Below, in pieces: positions 1 to 8,564 of a stretch of DNA of 64,000 bases. How positions within the stretch are numbered: the stretch's first letter is position 1; each line of letters begins with the position of its first letter. The notes beneath the pieces were generated by a model. It worked only from the letters and a program-made list of their open reading frames with translations. It ran no database searches and was not told the DNA's origin. The translations under genes were made by a program, and so were the position numbers. Source of the DNA: Streptomyces canus (GTDB lineage Bacteria > Actinomycetota > Actinomycetes > Streptomycetales > Streptomycetaceae); the NCBI RefSeq assembly GCF_001514145.1, contig NZ_KQ948656.1, positions 1 through 64,000 on the forward strand, in the 5' to 3' direction.

Positions 1-16
1 TGAGTCGTGATGTCGT

Positions 17-262
17 TTGTCGTTGAGCGCGGATGGCGCCGGGTGGACTCCCTTGCACTTCGCCGCTCAGGCCCAGGAACCGGTGATCGTGGAGGAGCTG
101 CTGGCGGCGGGCGTGTCCGTGGATGTCCCGGATGGCCAGGGCAACACCGCCTTATGGCGGGCGGTCTTCAGCTATCGGGGTGATCCGGCGGTCCTGCGTC
201 TCCTCCTGGCGGCGGGCCGCCGCCTCACCAGAGCCACCCTCGCTTCCTGGAGGACCGCATGA
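17..262 (+). pseudogene. Ankyrin-repeat protein, truncated
   Basis: The 81 residues carry about two ankyrin units, with the hallmark GWTPLHFAAQ near residue 9 and GNTALWRAVF near residue 42, each followed by an LLLAAG-type helix end. Ankyrin repeats are protein-protein interaction modules. Streptomyces ankyrin proteins of this sort usually have three or more repeats, so this looks like a fragment. The tail after LLLAAGRR is not ankyrin-like, and the stop overlaps the next start by four bases (ATGA). No ribosome-binding site precedes the first ATG, and the window begins just upstream, so the true 5' end cannot be judged. Confident about the fold, less so about whether it is expressed. Confidence 0.6.
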
Positions 263-681
263 GCGAGAACCCACAGGTCAAAGCCATCCTGGAACACATC
301 GAAACCCGCGAGCGCGAACTGGCCGACCAAGCCGGGCAGTTCCGGGTCCGCATCGAAGGCCCCAGCCGGCAGCTCGGCGAACTCGACGCGGAGAGCGAGA
401 ACCTGCGCATCACCCGCAAGACCCTCCTCGCCCTCCCGCTGCCCTCACCCGCCACCGGACCGGACCGCCCCGACGTCCCGGACCACCCCGCCTACCAGCA
501 GATCCTCACCGCCCTGACCGACGCGGGCCGACCGATGCGCGCCCGCGACCTCTGCCAGCCCCTCGACCTGTCGATCCTTCCGAAGAACACCGAAGGCATC
601 CGCTCCAAACTGAAACGCCTGGTCAGCCGGGACATCCTCATCGAACCCGAACCCGGCCTGTTCGCCCGCCCCGAAGCCTGA
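259..681 (+). CDS. Small coiled-coil/winged-helix-like protein, function unknown
   Basis: The start is well supported: GGAGG lies 6 bases before the ATG. Residues 1-55 are charged and heptad-like (LEHIETRERELADQ, LGELDAESENL), suggesting a coiled coil. A proline-rich linker around residues 58-75 leads to a C-terminal region (residues 78-135) with YQQILTALTDAGRPMRARDLC and LKRLVSRDILIEPEPGLF, which has the helix-turn-helix-wing look of a winged-helix domain ending in a conserved glycine-leucine-phenylalanine wing. This suggests a DNA-binding accessory protein. I do not recognise a named family. The four-base overlap with the ankyrin fragment may be fortuitous. Confidence 0.65.
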   Translation: MSENPQVKAILEHIETRERELADQAGQFRVRIEGPSRQLGELDAESENLRITRKTLLALPLPSPATGPDRPDVPDHPAYQQILTALTDAGRPMRARDLCQPLDLSILPKNTEGIRSKLKRLVSRDILIEPEPGLFARPEA

Positions 682-946
682 CGGCCATCCCCCACCCGCG
701 ACCAGCGGGCCTTCCCCAACCTCAACCACGAAACGGACAAGAGCCCACGTTCCGCACTCTGAGGTGCGGGTGCGGCCTTGGGGTCGTTCAGACGCGGCGC
801 GCCCTGCGACAGGTAGCCAGGGCGGGGAGGCGGCAGCACGGCCGGGAGTCGCCGGACTGTCCAACCGCAAACCAACCACGAACAGCCAGGCCGCGCGGAC
901 ATCGGGGCGCACCGAACGGCTCTCCGTCGCTCGGACTTGCGCGCGA

Positions 947-982
947 AAACCGATCGGTTTACGATGAGGGAGACCGATCGGT
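947..982. promoter_or_regulatory. Paired palindromic operator (ACCGATCGGT core)
   Basis: AAACCGATCGGTTT at 947-960 is a perfect 14-bp palindrome. A second copy with core ACCGATCGGT at 973-982 follows, with centres 24 bp apart. The same core occurs before genes at 9691, 13020 and 14545, so this is probably a TetR-type operator pair. The nearest downstream gene on the same strand is the DUF1330 gene, about 400 bp away. Confidence 0.6.
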
Positions 983-1262
983 TTCTCGCCGCGGAGGCGG
1001 GTGAGTCTCGAACCCCATCTATTCGACAGGTTTCTCGGCGGATCGTCTTCGACAGTGGCTGGGGCGGGCTGTTGCCTGGTGGTGTCTGCGCCAGTTTGCC
1101 GAGCGCAGCAGTCTGGCCTCGGTGTGGCGTTGGTCGACGAGGCTGGGCGCCGCGCGGGGCCAAAAAGGTGTACCCAACGGCACCGGAGGTGTACTCAGAT
1201 TCCCGCGACCTCATTCTTCACCCGAGCGCTGGAAGTGCGTTCTTCAAAGTCGGTCTCCGAGA
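970..1262. repeat. Leader repeat shared with 15728-15895
   Basis: Two stretches here, about 970-1010 and 1195-1260, recur in the same order and orientation at about 15728-15780 and 15820-15885. Examples are GATTCCCGCGACCTCA and GGAAGTGCGTTCTTCA. The second copy follows an SDR 3' fragment. Nothing in the stretch reads as a protein. It is best viewed as a duplicated untranslated leader between the operator pair and the DUF1330 gene. Confidence 0.55.
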
Positions 1263-1380
1263 TGGCGCAAGTCGCGACCGACGTCAACATCATCATCAAT
1301 GCATGCGTCCTGCTGTCGGTGCCCCGCGCCCGCCTAGAGCAGCGAACGCCAGTTTCCTGATACCGGAGAGGGTATTTGTA

Positions 1381-1749
1381 ATGAGTGCGAACTCGCAGAA
1401 GAAGTTCTACGCCCTGAATATGTTTGACGTGTCCGACTTGGAGAAGTACCTCGCGTACTTCCGCCGTTTGCCTGAAGTAGCTCCGCAATATGGTGGCCGA
1501 ATGGTAGCGTTTGGTCGTTTCCGAGACAACGTAGCCGGTGACCTCGCGCCACGGCAGGTCCTGTTTGTCGTCGAATGGGAGTCCGAAGAGGCGTTCAACA
1601 GGTTCCGGGACGCTCCGGACTTGGCCGACTTCCATCCGCTGCGGGAGAACGGGACGGCGTCCTATGCCTGGCAGACGTTTGATGGTCTCGATATGAGTGA
1701 CCCCGCCAACGTTTCGGTCGACGATGTACTGGCGGTGCTCAAGCCTTAA
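1381..1749 (+). CDS. DUF1330-type protein
   Basis: A 122-residue protein starting at an ATG preceded by GGAGAGGG, although the frame is open further upstream. The pattern YALNMFDVSDLEKYLAYFRRLPEVAPQYGGRMVAFG, then VLFVVEWESEEAFNRFRDAPDLADFHPLRENG, is that of DUF1330 proteins: small alpha/beta ferredoxin-like-fold dimers related to antibiotic-biosynthesis monooxygenase/EthD folds (pattern shown here only in part; key residues are the GGR and W-x-S-x-E-x-F elements). Biochemical role unknown. The long leader carries a TetR-type operator pair at 947-982, so it may belong to the same regulon as the SDR gene at 9691. Confidence 0.75.
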   Translation: MSANSQKKFYALNMFDVSDLEKYLAYFRRLPEVAPQYGGRMVAFGRFRDNVAGDLAPRQVLFVVEWESEEAFNRFRDAPDLADFHPLRENGTASYAWQTFDGLDMSDPANVSVDDVLAVLKP

Positions 1750-1889
1750 AACCCGCATTGCTACGGAGAGCGTTTCGCTTTCTGGCCTGGCCGAGAGGCA
1801 TTGCCCGGAGTGTAGTTGGCTGATGGCGTGTCAGGGACGGTCTTGGCGGACCGCCCCTCCAAGGAGTCGATACCAGAACTGGCCGCGGT

Positions 1890-2165
1890 GCGATCCGGGC
1901 AGTCTCCAACGTGATCGACGACCTTGCGGACACGACCTGGGACCGTGAACTCGAAGACCTCTTCCTCCGCATCGGCCACGGCTTCGGCCGCGCGGACCTG
2001 CGAAGCCGTATGCGGGACTACGTCCGTGCCCTGCTCGGCCCGGTCGGCCGCAAGAACGGCTGACAACTGGCCGAATACGCTGGCCACCGCCCCCTCGATG
2101 GCCTGCAGCGGCTGCTCAACGGAGCCACCTGGAGTGCCGACGACATCCGCGACGACCCGCAGACA
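1890..2165 (+). pseudogene. IS701-family transposase remnant
   Basis: The plus strand reads LEDLFLRIGHGFGRADLRSRM, then YVRALLGPVGRKNG, a stop, then QLAEYAGHRPLDGLQRLLNG. This is the conserved N-terminal region of IS701-family transposases. The internal TGA at 2061 replaces a tryptophan codon. The sequence ends abruptly near 2165, where opposite-strand IS256 debris begins. Not functional. Confidence 0.7.
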
Positions 2166-2204
2166 CACATCGCCGAGAAGCTCGGCGACGACGGGGTACT
2201 TATA

Positions 2205-2491
2205 CCTTGACGACATCGGCTGGGCCCGGCCCGGTGCCTGTTGCGGTAGTTTCCCCGGACACCCGCGGCCCGCTCACCGGGCTCGTGCCCCAGATGATCA
2301 GCAAGCTCGCCCTCCAGCGCAGATTCCAGCACCCGCTTGGTCAGCTGTTGCAGGAGGCCGCCCTCCCCGGTGAGCTTCACGCCACCGGCCTGAGCCCGCG
2401 CAACCAACTCGGCGACCAACCGTCATCCACGGCGCTCGCCCCCCTCACAGCAGCCTTCCCGGGCCCCTCGGTGTCACTCGTCACGTCAGTC
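2205..2491 (-). pseudogene. IS256-family transposase N-terminal remnant
   Basis: On the minus strand an ATG near 2491 begins MTDVTSDTEGPGKAAV. A frame change near 2425 leads into LVAELVARAQAGGVKLTGEGGLLQ, then QLTKRVLESALEGELADHLG, which is characteristic of the N terminus of IS256 (mutator) transposases. The catalytic domain is missing beyond about 2215, so this is a truncated and frameshifted relic. It is not from the same element as the intact IS256 gene at 24651, whose N terminus differs. Confidence 0.7.
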
Positions 2492-2597
2492 ATCAACTGC
2501 CGCTTCCAGCTCAAGAGTTACACCGCTGTGCAGACCCCTCTGACGGAGGGCCGGAGGGCGTCACGCAAGACTTTCTCGACGGGCGCTCGGCCATCGC

Positions 2598-3701
2598 TCA
2601 CACCTCCAGCACCAACCGCTCTCCTTCCGGTGCACGTGAGACACATGGCAGCATGGCGCCGGCCGCTCGTTCGGTGGCGGTGAGCCGGCGGTCACGGTGA
2701 TCGACGTGGCCCTGGGCCACCCGTACCCGGCAGGTGCCGCAGAACCCCTGGCGGCAGGAGAACGGCAGGTCCGGCAGGGCTTCGTGGAGAACATCCAGGG
2801 CGGAGCGGTCGTACGGCACCGGCAGAACCCGTCCGGTGTCGCCCAGTTGGAGTTCGAAGGGACGGCCGTCCGTGATCGGGGGCGGGGCGAAGCGCTCGAA
2901 GTGCAGGGCTGACGCGCGACTGTCACCGAACGCGCGCCGAACGCCGTCGATCATGGGAGCGGGCCCGCAGCAGTACACCGCACCCGCCGCCGGGATCAGG
3001 CTCAGCAGATCGGCTGCTTCGGGCACGCCGGACTCGTCGTCAGGATGGATGGAGACCCGGTCAGGGCAGGCGGCTGCGAGTTCGGCCAGTTCTGCCGCGA
3101 AGGGCATCGAGCCGCGGCTGCGGCCAGTGTGCACGAGCCTCCAGTCCAGGCCGCGTCGGGCGGCTTCCCGCGCCATCGGCAGGATCGGGGTGATTCCGAT
3201 GCCGCCCGCGACGAGCAGGACAGATGCTTCGGCGGCGAAGGGGAAGGCGTTCCGGGGCCGCCCGGTGACGGCGACCCGCATACCGACTCCGAGGGCATCG
3301 TGCACCTCGGCCGAACCGCCTTTGCCGTCGGCGATGCGGCGCACCGCGACGCGGTACCGGTACCGGTCGGCGGGGTCGCCGCACAGGGAGTACTGCCGCT
3401 TGCGGCCGGAGGGCAGGTGCAGTTCGATGTGGGCGCCGGGCTGCCAGGGCGGGAGTTTTGCCCCGTCGGGTGCTGCCAGCCGCAGGGAGACGACGTCCTC
3501 GGCCTCTTGGTGCTTGGTGGCGACCACCAGTTCCCGGATCACGGGCATCTCGGTGGCCGGCGGACGTCGGGGAGGAGCGCTGCGCCGCGCGAGGCGCGTG
3601 ACCGCGTGGTCGCTGAAAGCCGCCAGCTTCTGCATGAAGGAGTCGCTGCGCGGCCTGCCGTACAGGTCCGGTGGCCGGGTGACGGGTGTGATGGTGTTCA
3701 T
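2598..3701 (-). CDS. FAD/2Fe-2S oxidoreductase (phthalate-dioxygenase-reductase type)
   Basis: A 367-residue three-domain electron-transfer protein. Residues about 45-150 form an FAD-binding ferredoxin-reductase barrel (RQYSLCGDP flavin motif). Residues 155-260 form the NAD(P) domain (VAGGIGITPILPMAR, later YCCGPAPMID). The C terminus is a plant-type 2Fe-2S domain with CRQGFCGTC and a last cysteine in MLPCVS. It should pass electrons from NAD(P)H to an oxygenase. It is the last gene of the minus-strand operon, 23 bp after the PF10118 gene, which is a plausible diiron partner. The ATG at 3701 is the only start that leaves a short gap to that gene. High confidence in enzyme class; partner inferred. 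Confidence 0.88.
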   Translation of the reverse strand: MNTITPVTRPPDLYGRPRSDSFMQKLAAFSDHAVTRLARRSAPPRRPPATEMPVIRELVVATKHQEAEDVVSLRLAAPDGAKLPPWQPGAHIELHLPSGRKRQYSLCGDPADRYRYRVAVRRIADGKGGSAEVHDALGVGMRVAVTGRPRNAFPFAAEASVLLVAGGIGITPILPMAREAARRGLDWRLVHTGRSRGSMPFAAELAELAAACPDRVSIHPDDESGVPEAADLLSLIPAAGAVYCCGPAPMIDGVRRAFGDSRASALHFERFAPPPITDGRPFELQLGDTGRVLPVPYDRSALDVLHEALPDLPFSCRQGFCGTCRVRVAQGHVDHRDRRLTATERAAGAMLPCVSRAPEGERLVLEV

Positions 3702-3724
3702 GGGATGCCTTGCTGGTTGCCGGG

Positions 3725-4636
3725 TCACTGGGCAGCCGCTCGGGCAGCGGGGGACGTTGCCAGGTAGGCGACCGCCAGCTGGGTCGAGCCCTCTTGCGTC
3801 GGGTGGTAGCCGGGGCGGAAGTAGCGCAGGACCGAGCGGGCGAACGAGCCCGGCGGGGGCAACAGGTCCTTGTGGGCCGCGGTCAGGTAGTCGCGGAAGC
3901 GGACCTTGACCCGATCGTCGAGTTCGGGGTCGGCGCTCATCAGGAAGCGGACTCCGCGGATCCACAGGCGGGTCAGCACCGGAGCGGTGACGAGCATGCC
4001 GACCACTCGGCGCCGGTAGCGGGGATCGAGGTGCACCAGCAGGTCGAACGCGACCGAGCGGTGTTCGACCTCTTCCGCGCCGTGCCAGCGGAACAGATCG
4101 AGCATCGCGGGGTCCGCGCCGGCCTGGTCCAGGTGCCCGTTGCTGAGAATCCAGTGACCCATGTACGCGGTGAAGTGCTCGAAGGCCGCTATGAGGGCGA
4201 GTCGTTGGAGGAGGTGCGCGTGGGTGGCGGCTGGTGTCAGCTCCGGGCGGTCTCCGAGCACCCTTCGGAAGATCCACTCGGACTGCAGGGTGTACGGAGC
4301 CGGGTCCAGCCCCTTGGCGAGCAGGTGCTCCAGCACCTCCTGGTGCGCCTCGGCGTGCATCGCCTCCTGGCCGATGAAACCGCGTACGTCCTCGCGCAGC
4401 CGGTCATCGGTGATCAATGGCAGTGCCTGCTCGAAGGTGCGCACGAACCAGCGTTCGAGTTCAGGGAGCATCAGGTGGAGCACATCGAAGGTGTGGGTCG
4501 CGAAGGGCTCACCCGGTAGCCAGTGCAGCGGGGTGGTGCCCCAGTCGAAGGTGACGTCCCGGGGTTGCAGCACCAGATCGTGGTGGTCGATGGGCTCGGA
4601 CGGACGCTCCGGGTGGGCATGTGCGGCTCGGAACAT
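3725..4636 (-). CDS. PF10118-type predicted metal-dependent hydrolase, diiron-like
   Basis: A 303-residue helical protein matching the family named 'metal-dependent hydrolase' (PF10118). The metal-ligand pattern is visible in order: E in LERWFVRTFEQA (about residue 69), E-x2-H in FIGQEAMHAEAH (about 97), E in AFEHFTAYMGHW (about 159), and E-x2-H in HGAEEVEHRSVAFD (about 195). This E, ExxH, E, ExxH set is what ferritin-like diiron carboxylate proteins use, so an oxygenase role is as likely as hydrolysis. It is followed directly by an FAD/2Fe-2S reductase, which fits an oxygenase system. The substrate cannot be read. Confidence 0.8.
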   Translation of the reverse strand: MFRAAHAHPERPSEPIDHHDLVLQPRDVTFDWGTTPLHWLPGEPFATHTFDVLHLMLPELERWFVRTFEQALPLITDDRLREDVRGFIGQEAMHAEAHQEVLEHLLAKGLDPAPYTLQSEWIFRRVLGDRPELTPAATHAHLLQRLALIAAFEHFTAYMGHWILSNGHLDQAGADPAMLDLFRWHGAEEVEHRSVAFDLLVHLDPRYRRRVVGMLVTAPVLTRLWIRGVRFLMSADPELDDRVKVRFRDYLTAAHKDLLPPPGSFARSVLRYFRPGYHPTQEGSTQLAVAYLATSPAARAAAQ

Positions 4637-4715
4637 GACAGGTTCCTCCGTCAGCGGTCGGTGTGTGCGAAGGGGCGGTCAGGCAGACGTCCAGTACTGG
4701 TGGTCTGTTGGGCTG

Positions 4716-5645
4716 TCAGATCGGGTACGCGGTGTGGTCCGGAGTGTGAGTGCGGCGGGGGCCGTCCTCGATGCGGTTGGCGAATTCCGCGATCCGTGAC
4801 GCGATCTCCTCGGGGTGGCTGAGCTGTACCCAGTGCCCGGCGTCGATCGGGCGCCGCTGTATCTGGCGCGTCCAGTGCTCCACTCCGTACGACAGCACCG
4901 GGGTGACGCAGAAGTCGCGGGTGGGGATGATGAGTTGAACCGGGACGGTGGTTCGCCGGTTCCGGGGACGTAGCAGGCGGGGCAGCATGTTGGCGCGGTA
5001 CAGCGCGGTGCCGGATACAGCGTCGCGGGCCAGCGTCGGCGCGGGGTAGGCGGTGTGGCCGGGCATGCCTTGGGAGCCGGTGAGGAAGGCGCGCCAGCGG
5101 TGTCCCAGTGCTCTCCAGGTCAGGGCGGGCAGGAGCGGAAGATGGAAGTAGGCGATGTACCAGGACCGTGCGGCCTGCCGCAGCATCTTCGGCAGGTCCG
5201 GATGCCGCGGTCGAAGGCGGGCACGGATCAGGTGGCCGACGTGGTCCATGCAGGGTCCGGAGATGGAGGTGAACGAGGCGATCCGCCCGGCCAGGCGGGT
5301 GCCGGTGACCGACTCCCAGGAGTGGATCGATCCCCAGTCGTGTCCGACCAGGTGCACCGGGCGGTCGGGGCTCACCGCGTCGAGAACCGCCTCCAGGTCG
5401 GCTTCCAGGCGGGACATCCGGTAGGCGCGCAGACCCCTGGGCCGGTCGGAGGCACCGGCTCCCCGCACGTCGAAGGCGGTGACGTGGAAGCGGTCGGCCA
5501 GGCGCTCGGCGACGGGGTGCCACACGGCGCTGGTGTCCGGATAGCCGTGGACCAGCACCACCGCAGGAGCCGTGGACGCTCCCCATTGGTAGGCGGCCAA
5601 CTCCACGCCGTCCGCGGCGATCCGGCGGGCGGTCGGGCCGGTCAT
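4716..5645 (-). CDS. Alpha/beta-fold hydrolase (aspartate nucleophile type)
   Basis: 309 residues with HGYPDT near residue 34 (oxyanion-hole strand), nucleophile elbow GHDWGS near 103 with aspartate as nucleophile as in epoxide hydrolases and haloalkane dehalogenases, a candidate acid in PTRDFCV, and catalytic histidine in DAGHWVQLSHPEE. It is probably a soluble hydrolase of an epoxide, ester or lactone. The start ATG overlaps the stop of the upstream MBL-fold gene by four bases, implying translational coupling. Part of the minus-strand operon 7706 to 2598. Specific substrate unknown. Confidence 0.85.
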   Translation of the reverse strand: MTGPTARRIAADGVELAAYQWGASTAPAVVLVHGYPDTSAVWHPVAERLADRFHVTAFDVRGAGASDRPRGLRAYRMSRLEADLEAVLDAVSPDRPVHLVGHDWGSIHSWESVTGTRLAGRIASFTSISGPCMDHVGHLIRARLRPRHPDLPKMLRQAARSWYIAYFHLPLLPALTWRALGHRWRAFLTGSQGMPGHTAYPAPTLARDAVSGTALYRANMLPRLLRPRNRRTTVPVQLIIPTRDFCVTPVLSYGVEHWTRQIQRRPIDAGHWVQLSHPEEIASRIAEFANRIEDGPRRTHTPDHTAYPI

Positions 5646-6790
5646 CGGCCACCACCGGCAGGGGTCAGTTCGCCGTAGTTCAGACCGCCGTGGAAGAAGC
5701 TGGGCTGCACCGGCCAGTGCCGCTTGAAGGGGGCCAGTTCCGATGAGGGCAGGATCTGCAGCCAGCGTGGATCGCGCCGGCTGGGGTCGGCGAGGGTCTT
5801 CTCCTTGACCATGGAGTCGTACTGGTCGAGGGAGTCCTCCAGGGTGTTGGCGTTAGGGACCACCTCATGGCCGTAGAACGCGGCGTGGCGGCGCACGCCG
5901 GGGATGCGGGAGAGGTCGGGCTGCCAGTTGTCGGCCGAGATGCCGTTCTCGGAGGAGACCCACACCCCGTCGGGGGTGTTCAGCACCAGGGAGTGGTTGC
6001 CGTCCGTATGGCCGGGGGTCCACAACAGGCTGACGCCGACACCGAGTTCGACATCGCCGTCGAAAGCGGTGACGCGCTCGTCCGGTACCCCGTCCATGCC
6101 TCCGTCGACGTACCAGGCCCACTGCATCGGATGCACCGATTCGAAGGTGCCCAGCTCCCTGCGGTGCACCAGCAGCCTGGCGCGCGGGAACAGCGCATCG
6201 CGGGGCGCCCGTTCGCCCGGAATCGTCCTGGTACTTCCCATGATCATGCGCACGTCCTGGACGTGCAGGTGGTCGAAGCTGACGAAGTCCACGTCCTCGG
6301 GTCGCAGACCGCAGGAGGGCAGGACGGTGTTCGGGTCCTGGTAGAAGCGGGCGAAAACGTGCTCGGTGAGAAAGTCCCCCGCCAGCCGCTTGAGCTGGGC
6401 GTAGAACGGCGCTTGAGCCGTTCCGGCGGCGACGGTCGGCTCCCACACGAGTGTTTTCGGCTGACCGTCGAAGCCGTCGAACTGCACGACGAGCATCCGG
6501 TTGATGATGCTCACGAACGGGTTGACGGCGAGCGCGGCGCCGTGGAAGCCGAACCGGGTCGGGTACGGGGCGGCGGCGATGTCGAAACTGCGGACGGCGT
6601 GGATGCGGCCCTGCTGGATGAACCGCTCACGGTAGGTGGCAGCGGCGCTGCGCACGGCGCGCAGCCGGTCACCGCGGGGCCATACGTTGTGGACGCCTTC
6701 GAATTCGGGGATGGGACGCGGAGCGGCGGCGTCCGGGGCCTTGTCCTGCGCCTTCTTTGCGCTGGGCGCCGGCGTGGGCGTGGTGGTCAC
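5642..6790 (-). CDS. Metallo-beta-lactamase-fold hydrolase with unusual metal motif
   Basis: 382 residues from the GTG at 6790, which has GAAGGA just upstream and sits one base after the SDR stop. The first 30 residues are Ala/Pro/Lys-rich and low in complexity. The MBL-fold core shows FDHLHVQD where most relatives have HxHxDH, then TPGHTDGNHSL (third metal histidine), SSENGIS, and FYGHEV. The first motif keeps two histidines but the usual DH pair is shifted to QD, so metal site two may be altered. Probably an intracellular hydrolase acting in the same pathway as its coupled alpha/beta-hydrolase neighbour. Family confident, reaction unknown. Confidence 0.8.
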   Translation of the reverse strand: MTTTPTPAPSAKKAQDKAPDAAAPRPIPEFEGVHNVWPRGDRLRAVRSAAATYRERFIQQGRIHAVRSFDIAAAPYPTRFGFHGAALAVNPFVSIINRMLVVQFDGFDGQPKTLVWEPTVAAGTAQAPFYAQLKRLAGDFLTEHVFARFYQDPNTVLPSCGLRPEDVDFVSFDHLHVQDVRMIMGSTRTIPGERAPRDALFPRARLLVHRRELGTFESVHPMQWAWYVDGGMDGVPDERVTAFDGDVELGVGVSLLWTPGHTDGNHSLVLNTPDGVWVSSENGISADNWQPDLSRIPGVRRHAAFYGHEVVPNANTLEDSLDQYDSMVKEKTLADPSRRDPRWLQILPSSELAPFKRHWPVQPSFFHGGLNYGELTPAGGGR

Positions 6791-6794
6791 GGGC

Positions 6795-7706
6795 TCATCC
6801 TTCGGGCAGGCGGGCGGTCCGGGTGCGCTGCTCGTAGGCCGCGCGGACCGACCGGTCGGACAGGGCGGCGAGCTGGTCGGGGACAAGGAGGTGATGCAGG
6901 GCGTCGCGGGCACGGCCCGGCAGCAGCGCGGCCAGCCGGGTCAGGGCCGCTATCTGGCGTGGAACGAAGACCTCGAACCGCGGGCGCAGCACGACATCGA
7001 GCACGGCGTCGGCCACCTGATCTGTCGTCAGGCGTGGGGTGCGGCCAGCCGCGGTGCCCACGGCCAGCTCGGTGTCCACGACGCCGGGCATCACCAGGGA
7101 CACGTGCACTCCGGTGCCGCGCAGTTCGGCGCGGACGGCTGTGCTGTAGCCGTGGAGGGCGTGCTTCGTCGCCGCGTAGGTCGCCTCGCCTGCCGGGGCG
7201 ACCTTGCTGGCGGCGGAGGCGATGTTCACCACGTGGCCGCGCCCGCGTTTCCGCATCCCCGGGGTCACGAGTTTCATCCCACGGAGTACGCCGTGGACGT
7301 TGACGTCGAACTGGCGCAGGGCGGCTTCCTCCGGTTCCTCCTCGAAGGGGCCCACCCACATGATTCCGGCGTTGTTGATCAGTACGTCGATCGGCCCCAG
7401 CTCGGTCTCGACAGTGCGCAGGAAGTCATCGAAGGAAGGTGTGTCGGTGACGTCGAGAGACAGCCCGAGCAGTCGGCCACCGGGACGCGCGCCGATGGCG
7501 CCGGCCGTCTCCCTGGCAAGCTCCGCGTCGAGATCGCCGATCGCCACGGCGGCTCCGGCCGCAGCGAGCCGGGCTGCGACGGCACGCCCGATCCCGCGGC
7601 CCGCCCCGGTGACCGCGATCACTCGGCCGGTCAGCGGTTGTGTGCGGGAGAGCCCCTGGCGGTCTCTTCGGCTGAACACGTACGGGTGTTTGGGCGGTGC
7701 TGCCAC
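6795..7706 (-). CDS. Short-chain dehydrogenase/reductase
   Basis: A classical SDR: cofactor motif GAGRGIG, NNAGIM on strand 4, and a catalytic serine then Y-x3-K in ASAASKVAPAGEATYAATKH. The GTG at 7706 is chosen because GGAAGGGG lies 9 bases upstream; an ATG at 7766 would place coding sequence over the inverted repeats. This gives 303 residues. It is the first gene of the minus-strand operon and is transcribed divergently from the TetR gene at 7859, so it is probably repressed by it. Likely oxidises an alcohol or reduces a ketone intermediate in the same pathway as the downstream hydrolases and reductase. Confidence 0.87.
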   Translation of the reverse strand: MAAPPKHPYVFSRRDRQGLSRTQPLTGRVIAVTGAGRGIGRAVAARLAAAGAAVAIGDLDAELARETAGAIGARPGGRLLGLSLDVTDTPSFDDFLRTVETELGPIDVLINNAGIMWVGPFEEEPEEAALRQFDVNVHGVLRGMKLVTPGMRKRGRGHVVNIASAASKVAPAGEATYAATKHALHGYSTAVRAELRGTGVHVSLVMPGVVDTELAVGTAAGRTPRLTTDQVADAVLDVVLRPRFEVFVPRQIAALTRLAALLPGRARDALHHLLVPDQLAALSDRSVRAAYEQRTRTARLPEG

Positions 7707-7772
7707 GGTCGAGCCCCTTCCTTGCCCTGAGCACGAGCGGACCGCTGAGCGGCAAGCGGCCCCCACACGCTT

Positions 7773-7819
7773 CTGACACGTTGACGTGTCAGATGAACTG
7801 ACAAGCTAGAGTGTCAGTT
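7773..7819. promoter_or_regulatory. Two inverted repeats between TetR gene and SDR operon
   Basis: CTGACACGTTGACGTGTCAG (7773-7792) has 9-bp arms around a 2-bp centre. AACTGACA at 7796-7803 pairs with TGTCAGTT at 7812-7819. Both contain the half-site CTGACA/TGTCAG. Their position between divergent genes fits operators bound by the TetR protein at 7859. Confidence 0.7.
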
Positions 7820-7858
7820 CGGAGCACACCGGTGTCAACACCTCTGCGAAGGGGAGAA

Positions 7859-8500
7859 ATGACCGGCACACACACCGCCGGGCGCCGCTACGGCGGACGT
7901 GAAGCGGCGCAACGACAGCAGGAGCGCCGCACCCGACTCATCCAGGCGGGCCTCGACCTGTTCGGCACGGCCGGATACGCGTCGGTCTCCGTCAAGCAGG
8001 TGTGCTCGCATGCCGGACTGACCGAGCGCTACTTCTACGAGTCGTTCCGCGACCGCGAAGACCTTCTCGCCGGGGTCTACAACGAGCTGGTCGCTACGAT
8101 CAGCGCCGAAACCGCGCAGGCCGCAGCCGCTGCGGCCCCCGATGTCGACGCCCAGTTGCGCGCCGGCCTCGAGGTGTTCATCCGCGCACTGGCCGGCGAC
8201 GCCCGCACGGCCCGCCTGGTGCTCATCGAGGTCGTCGGCGCCAGCCCTCGCCTCGAAGTGCGTCGCCGTGAGGTCCTGCACGAATTCGCCGCCATGGTCG
8301 CCGCCGTCGTCGGACCGCTCACCGGCCTGGAAGCCTCCTCCAGCCGGCTCACCATGACCGCGATGAGTCTGGTCGGCGGAGTCAACGAACTCCTCGTGGA
8401 CTGGACGCTCGGTCACCAGAACGCCACCGTCGAAGAACTGATCGACCTGTGCCACACCCTGTACACAGCGGCCTACCGAGCCGTCAGCGATCAGCCCTGA
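7859..8500 (+). CDS. TetR-family transcriptional regulator
   Basis: 213 residues from an ATG preceded by AAGGGGAG. The N-terminal helix-turn-helix reads GYASVSVKQVCSHAGLTERYFYESFRDREDLL (shown here as the usual TetR order of a GxxxxSVxxV helix, then GLTxxxFYxxFxxREDL). The C-terminal ligand domain is alanine-rich and helical. It is divergent from the SDR-led operon, with two CTGACA-type inverted repeats in the gap, so autoregulation and repression of the operon are expected. The inducer is unknown, probably a substrate of the operon. Confidence 0.88.
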   Translation: MTGTHTAGRRYGGREAAQRQQERRTRLIQAGLDLFGTAGYASVSVKQVCSHAGLTERYFYESFRDREDLLAGVYNELVATISAETAQAAAAAAPDVDAQLRAGLEVFIRALAGDARTARLVLIEVVGASPRLEVRRREVLHEFAAMVAAVVGPLTGLEASSSRLTMTAMSLVGGVNELLVDWTLGHQNATVEELIDLCHTLYTAAYRAVSDQP

Positions 8501-8564
8501 TCACGCAGGCCCGGATTCCTTCAGGAGCTTTCCGCACCGGACGGCAGCCCACGCCCCCGTTCAC

